Source: Pseudobutyrivibrio sp.
Lineage (GTDB): Bacteria > Bacillota_A > Clostridia > Lachnospirales > Lachnospiraceae
Assembly: GCA_024691465.1 (NCBI GenBank)
Contig: JAILNO010000219.1
Coordinates: 1-12,436 of the forward strand
Length of the DNA: 12,436 bases
Direction of reading: 5' to 3'
In this document: positions 7,978 to 12,436 of the stretch, one piece after another
Numbering within the stretch: position 1 is the first letter of the stretch
How the letters are laid out: each line of letters starts with the position of its first letter
The notes under the pieces: model-generated
Told to the model about the DNA's origin: nothing
The model's database searches: none
Seen by the model: the letters and a program-made list of their open reading frames with translations, nothing else
Translations under genes and position numbers: made by a program

Positions 7978-8089
7978 GCTGTTAATCGGGATGAAGTGCG
8001 ATTTTGTCGCATTTGGACAGTGTTTTGAGATTTCTATCTCACTTATTACAGTTGGAAATTGTAAATTTATTAAATGAGAGGTGAATTAA
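7978..8089 (+). promoter_or_regulatory. structured 5' leader of rpmE (candidate L31 autoregulatory leader)
   Basis: Two hairpins lie in tandem. The first pairs AAGTGCGA (7994-8001) with TCGCATTT (8007-8014), eight pairs including one G-T, around a TTTTG loop. The second pairs TGAGAT (8026-8031) with ATCTCA (8036-8041), six perfect pairs around TTCT. Neither is followed directly by a T-run, so they are not ordinary terminators. An AT-rich segment and the GAGAGGTGA ribosome binding site (8076-8084) follow. Ribosomal protein L31 mRNAs carry autoregulatory leader structures in several bacteria, including a described Firmicutes class. I cannot confirm from memory that this one fits that class. Confidence 0.5.
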
Positions 8090-8296
8090 ATGAGACAGGG
8101 TATCCATCCAGATTATTATCAGGCTACAGTTACTTGCAACTGCGGTAACACATTCGTAACAGGTTCTACTAAGGAGAGCATCCACGTGGAAATTTGTTCT
8201 AAGTGCCACCCATTCTACACAGGCCAGCAGAAAGCTACACAGGCTCGTGGACGTATTGATAAGTTCAATAAGAAGTATGGCATCGACGCAAAGTAG
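8090..8296 (+). CDS. rpmE: 50S ribosomal protein L31, zinc-binding type
   Basis: A 68-residue L31 of normal length. It starts MRQGIHPDY and has CNCGN (Cys16, Cys18) and [11 protein letters not shown] (Cys36, Cys39), so it is the C+ zinc-binding form, usually made under zinc-replete conditions, rather than the cysteine-free paralogue. L31 bridges the 50S central protuberance and the 30S head. A strong GAGGTGA site (8078-8084) lies five bases before the ATG. The gene has its own promoter and leader upstream and an intrinsic terminator 21 bases after the stop, so it can be expressed as a short, abundant single-gene transcript. Confidence 0.98.
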   Translation: MRQGIHPDYYQATVTCNCGNTFVTGSTKESIHVEICSKCHPFYTGQQKATQARGRIDKFNKKYGIDAK

Positions 8297-8317
8297 TCTA
8301 TTTGATAAGAAATCATT

Positions 8318-8350
8318 AAGGGTTGAGATTTTTTCTCAGCCCTTTTCTCG
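8318..8350 (+). terminator. intrinsic terminator after rpmE
   Basis: AAGGGTTGAGA (8318-8328) pairs with TCTCAGCCCTT (8334-8344): eleven pairs including one T-G, around a five-T loop, followed by a T-rich tract (TTTTCTCGT from 8343). The tract is short and broken by C, so some read-through into the next gene, which starts at 8367, is plausible. Confidence 0.85.
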
Positions 8351-8366
8351 TGTATAGGTAAAGCGT

Positions 8367-9296
8367 ATGAAGTATTCAGGAATAGGCGGACAGGCGGTTA
8401 TGGAAGGGGTTATGATGCGCAATGGTAACAAGTATGCCGTTGCAGTCAGGAAGCCTGATAAAGAAATCGCTGTGGACGTGAAGAACACCAGAGACATTAA
8501 TGACATATGGCATAAGATTCCAATTATCAGAGGTGTGATATCTTTTATTGATTCTCTTGTAATTGGTCTTGGCACCCTTATGTATTCAGCCAGCTTCTTC
8601 GAGGACGAAGAGGAGACAGTTGATAAGTCTAAGCTCTCTGAAGAGGAGCTTAAGAAGCTTGAGAAGAAGGAAAAGGTAGAAATGGGAGGTACTCTCTTTG
8701 TGTCTTTCATTATGGCCTTAGGAATATTCTTTGCTTTACCATATTTTATTTCCTTGGCTTTAGTTAATGTTATTTCTTCTTCAGCACTTATTGCCTTTAT
8801 AGAGGGAGTTATCAGAATAGGTATCTTCATCGGATACGTGGTACTCATTTCTCGAATGGAGGATATTAAGCGTACCTTTATGTATCACGGTGCTGAGCAC
8901 AAGTGCATTAACTGTGTAGAGTCAGGATTACCACTTACAGTTGATAATGTAAGAGTGTCTACACGCTTTCACAAGAGATGTGGCACCAGTTTTATTTTTA
9001 TAGTATTTATTATTTCTGTATTTGTATTTATGTTTATCAGTTTTGATAACACATGGATTAAGCTTATTGCCAGACTATTGCTTATACCGCTTATTGCAGG
9101 TATATCTTTTGAGTTTATCAGACTGGCAGGCCGTTATGACAATGCCTTTGTCAATGCTATTTCTCAGCCAGGATTATGGTTACAGAAGCTTACAGTTATG
9201 GAACCTGATGATGACATGATTGAAGTAGGCATTGCTTCTGTTGAGGCAGTATTCGATTGGAAGGATTTCCAGGAGAAGAACAAGGAGTGCTTTTAG
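8367..9296 (+). CDS. DUF1385 family integral membrane protein (YqhQ-like)
   Basis: The 309-residue product begins with the family hallmark GGQAVMEGVMMR (7-18), which supports this start even though the upstream AGGTAAAG is a weak ribosome binding site. A charged cytoplasmic-type loop (about 79-106) precedes hydrophobic segments at about 109-137, 141-162, 209-226 and 231-249. Between the second and third lies a conserved, non-membrane motif rich in potential ligands: YHGAEHKCINC (173-183) and RFHKRCGTSF (200-209), with His174, His178, Cys180, Cys183, His202 and Cys205. The molecular function is not established to my knowledge; metal binding is only an inference. It is the B. subtilis YqhQ family and typically sits by rpmE, prmC and prfA in Clostridia. 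The gene starts just downstream of the rpmE terminator with no clear promoter of its own, and its stop codon directly abuts the prmC start. Confidence 0.92.
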   Translation: MKYSGIGGQAVMEGVMMRNGNKYAVAVRKPDKEIAVDVKNTRDINDIWHKIPIIRGVISFIDSLVIGLGTLMYSASFFEDEEETVDKSKLSEEELKKLEKKEKVEMGGTLFVSFIMALGIFFALPYFISLALVNVISSSALIAFIEGVIRIGIFIGYVVLISRMEDIKRTFMYHGAEHKCINCVESGLPLTVDNVRVSTRFHKRCGTSFIFIVFIISVFVFMFISFDNTWIKLIARLLLIPLIAGISFEFIRLAGRYDNAFVNAISQPGLWLQKLTVMEPDDDMIEVGIASVEAVFDWKDFQEKNKECF

Positions 9297-10127
9297 ATGA
9301 CATATAAGCAAGCTTTAGATAATGGAATACGTTTGCTTGAAGACAGTCAGATTGCAGATGCGAGATTAGATGCTTGGTATCTGCTTTCCTTTGTCAGTGA
9401 TATGTCTAAGGCCATGTATTTCCTCAAGCAGACTGAGGAGATGGATGAGTCTTCATATAATAGATATTGTGACTTGCTTCAGAAGAGAGCGAGCCATACA
9501 CCACTTCAGCATCTGACAGGTGAGCAGGATTTCATGGGCCTTACCTTCAGAGTCAATGAGCATGTGCTAGTACCTAGACAGGACACTGAGACACTTGTGG
9601 AGGAGGCACTTAAGGTGGCACCTAAGGGTGGCCATATTTTAGATTTGTGCACTGGTAGTGGATGTGTTATTATTTCTCTTGTCGCTTTAGGAGATGAGCT
9701 TACAGGGATGGGAATTGATATCTCTGATGAAGCCCTTGAAGTGGCTAAGGATAATGGTGAGCGATTAGTTGATTCTCGAGTGGAATTTGCTAAGAGCGAT
9801 TTATGGGATGAGGTATCTGGTAGATTTCATATGATAGTATCTAATCCACCATATATCAGATCCAGTGTTATAGAAGAGCTGGAGCCTGAGGTCAGGGATC
9901 ACGAGCCTCGCATTGCATTAGATGGCACTGAGGACGGATTACTCTTCTATAGAGAGATTACAAGTAAGGCGCCTGAGTTTTTGAAGGAACAGGGATGGCT
10001 TTTAGTTGAGATTGGTTATGACCAGGGTGATGATGTGGCCGAGCTTTTTACAGCTGCAGGTTTTAAGGATGTAGCTGTGGTTAAGGACTTAGCTGGCAAT
10101 GACAGGGTCGTAAAGGGACATTTGTAG
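9297..10127 (+). CDS. prmC: peptide chain release factor N5-glutamine methyltransferase PrmC
   Basis: Transfers a methyl group from S-adenosylmethionine to the glutamine of the GGQ motif in release factors, raising the efficiency of termination. At 276 residues it has the family's usual length. The N-terminal helical domain (about 1-85) ends in [13 protein letters not shown]. The Rossmann methyltransferase domain has [14 protein letters not shown] (92-105), the SAM-binding loop LDLCTGSGC (115-123), an acidic strand end at Asp141, and the catalytic NPPY (183-186) that holds the Gln amide. The ATG follows the TAG of the DUF1385 gene with no gap; AAGGAG (9282-9287) inside that gene serves as ribosome binding site, so translation is probably coupled. 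Its substrate RF1 is encoded 55 bases downstream. Confidence 0.97.
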   Translation: MTYKQALDNGIRLLEDSQIADARLDAWYLLSFVSDMSKAMYFLKQTEEMDESSYNRYCDLLQKRASHTPLQHLTGEQDFMGLTFRVNEHVLVPRQDTETLVEEALKVAPKGGHILDLCTGSGCVIISLVALGDELTGMGIDISDEALEVAKDNGERLVDSRVEFAKSDLWDEVSGRFHMIVSNPPYIRSSVIEELEPEVRDHEPRIALDGTEDGLLFYREITSKAPEFLKEQGWLLVEIGYDQGDDVAELFTAAGFKDVAVVKDLAGNDRVVKGHL

Positions 10128-10182
10128 CTACGCTGATTTATTAGGTAGTTTTTATAATCCGGACAATTCGCAGGAGGTTATT

Positions 10183-11256
10183 ATGTTTGATAGATTAGAA
10201 GATTTAGTTTTGAGATATGAGGAGGTTATGAACCTTCTTTCTGAGCCTGATGTGGCTAATGATAATGCTCGTTTTAGAGCACTCATGAAGGAGCAGTCAG
10301 ACCTGGCACCTATCGTTGAGGCATATAAGCAGTACAGCGCTCACAAGCAGAATATTCAGGATTCACTTGAGCTTCTGGAGATCGAGTCAGATGAGGAGAT
10401 GAAGGAGCTTGCCAAGGAAGAGATGAAGGAGTCTCAGGCTGAGGTGGAGAGACTTGAGCAAGAGCTTAAGATTCTACTTCTTCCTAAGGACCCTAATGAT
10501 GATAAGAACGTTATCGTAGAAATCCGTGCAGGTGCCGGCGGTGAGGAGGCAGCCCTCTTTGCAGCTGAGATATACCGTATGTATGTACACTATGTTGAGT
10601 CACGTGGTTGGAAGGTAGAGCTTCTTGAGGCTGATGAGACAGGTATCGGCGGTATGAAGAATATCGAGTTCATGGTTAAGGGTACTGGAGCATACTCAAT
10701 CCTTAAGTATGAGTCGGGTGTACATCGTGTACAGCGTGTCCCTGAGACAGAGTCACAGGGCCGTATCCAGACATCTACTTGCTCAGTAGCAGTTATGCCT
10801 GAGGCTGAAGAAGTTGATGTACAGATTGATGAGAAGGATATCCGTATCGACGTAATGCGTGCTTCTGGTAACGGTGGTCAGTGTGTCAATACTACCGATT
10901 CAGCTGTACGTCTTACTCACTACCCAACAGGTATCGTTATCTATAGCCAGACTGAGAAGTCACAGCTTCAGAATAAGGACAAGGCTTTTGCCTTACTTCG
11001 TGCTAAGTTATATGACTTAGAGTTACAGAAGCAGCAGGATGCTGAGGCGGCTGAGCGTCGTTCTCAGATTGGTACTGGTGATCGTGCAGAGAAGATTCGT
11101 ACATACAACTTCCCACAGGGGCGTGTTACTGACCACAGAATCAACCTAACACTTTACAAGCTTGATAAGATTATGAATGGAGATATCCAGGAGATCTTAG
11201 ATGCACTTATTGCAGCTGACCAGGCAGCCAAGCTTGCTAAGATGAATGATAAATAA
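10183..11256 (+). CDS. prfA: peptide chain release factor 1 (RF1)
   Basis: Recognises UAA and UAG stop codons and triggers peptide release. The length of 357 residues is standard. The N-terminal helical domain (about 1-105) is followed by the PCRF/decoding domain with the acidic [14 protein letters not shown] (114-127) and the RF1-type tripeptide Pro187-Glu188-Thr189 in [10 protein letters not shown]. PxT, rather than the SPF of RF2, identifies RF1. The catalytic loop is [12 protein letters not shown] (229-240) with GGQ at 231-233. The Cys after GGQ replaces the more usual His; from memory this is normal in Lachnospiraceae. AGGAGG (10172-10177) five bases before ATG fixes the start. The gene lies downstream of prmC, whose product methylates Gln233, and is closed by a strong intrinsic terminator. 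Confidence 0.98.
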   Translation: MFDRLEDLVLRYEEVMNLLSEPDVANDNARFRALMKEQSDLAPIVEAYKQYSAHKQNIQDSLELLEIESDEEMKELAKEEMKESQAEVERLEQELKILLLPKDPNDDKNVIVEIRAGAGGEEAALFAAEIYRMYVHYVESRGWKVELLEADETGIGGMKNIEFMVKGTGAYSILKYESGVHRVQRVPETESQGRIQTSTCSVAVMPEAEEVDVQIDEKDIRIDVMRASGNGGQCVNTTDSAVRLTHYPTGIVIYSQTEKSQLQNKDKAFALLRAKLYDLELQKQQDAEAAERRSQIGTGDRAEKIRTYNFPQGRVTDHRINLTLYKLDKIMNGDIQEILDALIAADQAAKLAKMNDK

Positions 11257-11267
11257 TTGGTAATTTT

Positions 11268-11296
11268 AGGCTTTTGCATTAGCAAAAGCCTTTTTT
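11268..11296 (+). terminator. intrinsic terminator after prfA
   Basis: AGGCTTTTGC (11268-11277) and GCAAAAGCCT (11282-11291) form ten perfect pairs around an ATTA loop, followed by a run of six T (11291-11296). It starts 12 bases after the prfA stop and cleanly separates the prmC-prfA unit from the LytTR gene. Confidence 0.93.
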
Positions 11297-11324
11297 ATTA
11301 TCCCTTGCGCACAATTTACTTTTG

Positions 11325-11339
11325 TATTAATGTATAGAC
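11325..11339 (+). promoter_or_regulatory. possible -10 region placing the LytTR gene on a leaderless or near-leaderless transcript
   Basis: Only 43 bases separate the prfA terminator from the ATG at 11340, and they hold no purine-rich ribosome binding site. The best -10 candidate, TATTAA (11325-11330), would start transcription near 11337-11340, almost on the start codon. Its -35 is poor: TTGCGC at 11305-11310 is only 14 bases away. The call is therefore tentative. Confidence 0.3.
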
Positions 11340-12044
11340 ATGGTAAATGTATGTATTGTTGAAGATGAAATAGAGCAGGCTAGCTTGCTTAAGAATTATA
11401 TAACTAAGTATGGCGAGGATAGCGGTCAGCAGTTTAATATCACCTATCTGCCAGATGGAATAGACCTGGTGGATGAGTACAAGAGCCAGTTCGATATTAT
11501 TCTTCTGGATATTCAGATGAAGCATATGGATGGCATGGCAGCAGCTGAGAAGATTAGGCAGATGGACTCGGAGGTTATCATTATTTTTATCACCTCAACT
11601 GTGCAGTATGCTGTGCAGGGTTACGCTGTGGATGCCCTAGGATATGTTCTTAAGCCTGTGCCTTATACTCAGTTCTCTCAGCTGTTTGACAAGGCTATTG
11701 CAAGAGTGCAGGCTAAGCAGCAGCATGTCTATGTGAAGGTATCGGTGGATGATAAGCAGATTAAGCTAGACTGTGACAATATCTTCTTCATAGAGAGTCA
11801 GCGTAATAATGTAATTATCCATTGTAAGGAGGATGACTATATTACTGCAGGACCACTTAAGAGATTCGATGAGATGCTCGTGACTCACGGCTTTAGCAAG
11901 TGTCATAATGCCTATCTTATCAACCTGTCCTTTGTGGAGGCAGTGCAGAAGGAAGAAGTAATCCTCACTAATGGTGAGATACTTCCTATCAGTAGAGCCA
12001 GGAAGAAGGAATTCATGGCGGCTCTTACTGAGGATATTTTATAA
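11340..12044 (+). CDS. LytTR-family response regulator (LytR/AgrA type)
   Basis: A 234-residue DNA-binding response regulator. The N-terminal receiver (about 1-122) has Glu8/Asp9, phospho-acceptor Asp57 in LLDIQMKHMDG, Thr85 and Lys105 (LKPV). The C-terminal LytTR domain (about 128-230) includes IFFIESQRNNVIIH (148-161), a KRFDEML helix and the FSKCHNAYLINL segment (185-196). Members usually bind direct-repeat sites and often control peptide-sensing or bacteriocin loci. The start is fixed by the receiver's first strand (VNVCIVEDE) and by an in-frame TAA at 11328 just upstream; no Shine-Dalgarno sequence is visible. The next gene, probably the partner kinase, begins 11 bases after the stop. 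The target operon is not in the window. Confidence 0.95.
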   Translation: MVNVCIVEDEIEQASLLKNYITKYGEDSGQQFNITYLPDGIDLVDEYKSQFDIILLDIQMKHMDGMAAAEKIRQMDSEVIIIFITSTVQYAVQGYAVDALGYVLKPVPYTQFSQLFDKAIARVQAKQQHVYVKVSVDDKQIKLDCDNIFFIESQRNNVIIHCKEDDYITAGPLKRFDEMLVTHGFSKCHNAYLINLSFVEAVQKEEVILTNGEILPISRARKKEFMAALTEDIL

Positions 12045-12047
12045 GGA
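12043..12047 (+). promoter_or_regulatory. ribosome binding site choosing the ATG at 12056
   Basis: AAGGA overlaps the stop of the LytTR gene and lies eight bases before the ATG at 12056. The in-frame ATG at 12047 overlaps this site and has none of its own, so 12056 is the better start. Confidence 0.6.
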
Positions 12048-12055
12048 TGTTTATT

Positions 12056-12436
12056 ATGGGACTTAATGCATTTATTGATCCTGTTAAATTACAGGAGACA
12101 CCTAGATTATTTACCGCTTTGGCCGAGTGGCTAGCGGTTTTTGTATATTTCAATATTTATAAGCGCAGGCGCAATGACACTAAGGTATATGTGATTCAGT
12201 GTATCAGCTCCGCTGTCATTCAGGTGGCATTTCAGTATATAGCAGGTTTGCTGCCTATAGGATTCTGGATTCCATCTATGATTGTTGCAGTGGGACTCAT
12301 GTATATGCATCTGTATATCGTGCTTGATATTAAGCCTAGGGACTGCGGCGTCATTACCACCCACGCCTTTGTATTAGCAGAGCTTGCTGCGTCGCTTTAT
12401 ATTCAGTTGTATGTATGGTGCGCTAAGATAACTGAG
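12056..12436 (+). CDS. membrane protein N-terminus, probable GHKL sensor histidine kinase partner (3' end outside window)
   Basis: The frame is open from the ATG at 12056 to the window end, giving 127 codons. The visible part is a multi-span membrane domain: hydrophobic stretches around FTALAEWLAVFVYFNIY, then after a KRRRND basic loop VYVIQCISSAVIQVAFQYIAG..., WIPSMIVAVGLMYMHLYIVL, and VITTHAFVLAELAASLYIQL. The ALAEW motif followed by several spans is, from memory, characteristic of the sensor part of Lachnospiraceae GHKL-type (LytS/AgrC-like) kinases. With a LytTR regulator 11 bases upstream, it is most likely the cognate kinase. No kinase motif is present because the catalytic half lies beyond the window, so the kinase assignment is inference; the membrane-protein call is direct. 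Confidence 0.75.
   Translation, partial: MGLNAFIDPVKLQETPRLFTALAEWLAVFVYFNIYKRRRNDTKVYVIQCISSAVIQVAFQYIAGLLPIGFWIPSMIVAVGLMYMHLYIVLDIKPRDCGVITTHAFVLAELAASLYIQLYVWCAKITE
12113..12142 (+). other. terminator-like hairpin inside the start of the membrane protein gene
   Basis: ACCGCT (12113-12118) pairs perfectly with AGCGGT (12133-12138). Inside it GCC (12122-12124) can pair with GGC (12129-12131) around GAGT. A run of five T (12138-12142) follows immediately. It encodes part of the conserved ALAEWLAV segment, so the pairing may be a by-product of coding; an attenuator role is possible but unproven. Confidence 0.35.

Noticed and set aside
7991..8077. 28-codon small ORF in the rpmE leader, ending at the ribosome binding site of rpmE
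   Set aside because: It has no usable ribosome binding site and its codons coincide with the two hairpins; the RNA structure explains the stretch better. Not impossible as a leader peptide.
10138..10158. Perfect TATAAT (10153-10158) between prmC and prfA as a promoter
   Set aside because: No -35-like hexamer is found at 15-19 bases and no extended -10 TG is present.
11329..11352. Direct repeat AATGTAT (17-base period) around the LytTR start as an operator
   Set aside because: It is short and AT-rich, lies partly in the coding sequence, and does not match a LytTR binding consensus that I know.
12117..12137. D-arm-like string (GGCCGAGTGGC) resembling a Ser/Leu tRNA
   Set aside because: No acceptor stem, anticodon arm or T-arm can be drawn around it, and it lies inside the codons of the ALAEW motif of an open membrane-protein frame.
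1..12436. CRISPR array, toxin-antitoxin pair, defence island, prophage or insertion sequence
   Set aside because: Both strands were read for repeats, transposase/integrase motifs and small paired genes; every sizeable frame is accounted for by housekeeping or signalling families.

Overview
The window looks like chromosomal DNA from a Lachnospiraceae-type clostridium (Butyrivibrio/Pseudobutyrivibrio or a relative). The reasons are moderate G+C (roughly 40-45% by eye), strong AGGAGG-type ribosome binding sites, a DUF4364 protein, a DUF1385 protein next to L31, PrmC and RF1, and GHKL/LytTR and dCache-hybrid-kinase signalling genes. The genus is a guess from protein style. All genes lie on the + strand. 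I see no insertion sequence, prophage, CRISPR array, rRNA or tRNA, and no stretch over 300 bases without a gene.

Layout. (1) 1-993: the 3' part of a c-di-GMP phosphodiesterase gene (EAL domain) whose start is outside the window. (2) 1012-3742: a strong sigma-A-type promoter, then rho and a malic enzyme gene 21 bases apart. (3) 3828-7946: a signalling block made of a small winged-helix DUF4364 protein, a 916-residue membrane hybrid histidine kinase (dCache, HisKA/HATPase, receiver, Hpt) and a 268-residue protein with one degenerate and one intact receiver and no DNA-binding domain. (4) 7943-11296: a well-formed promoter overlapping the previous stop codon, a structured leader, rpmE (zinc-type L31), an intrinsic terminator, then the DUF1385 membrane protein gene, prmC and prfA, closed by a second clear terminator. 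(5) 11340-12436: a LytTR response regulator gene followed by the start of a membrane protein that is most likely its GHKL sensor kinase, cut by the window edge.

How the genes fit together. Rho, L31, PrmC and RF1 form a translation/transcription-termination neighbourhood that recurs across Firmicutes; PrmC methylates the GGQ glutamine of RF1, the product of the next gene. Here the malic enzyme and the phosphorelay genes sit between rho and rpmE. The hybrid kinase has every site for a multi-step relay (His360, Asp659, His788). The next gene supplies a second receiver (Asp193), but no output protein is visible, so the relay target must be a protein partner or lie elsewhere. The LytTR pair at the right edge is a separate, probably peptide-sensing type of two-component system.

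I found no convincing new system of the defence or mobile type. The points most worth checking are the rpmE leader RNA, the output-less phosphorelay with its pseudo-receiver, the LytTR gene that lacks any visible ribosome binding site, and a terminator-like hairpin inside the start of the last gene.
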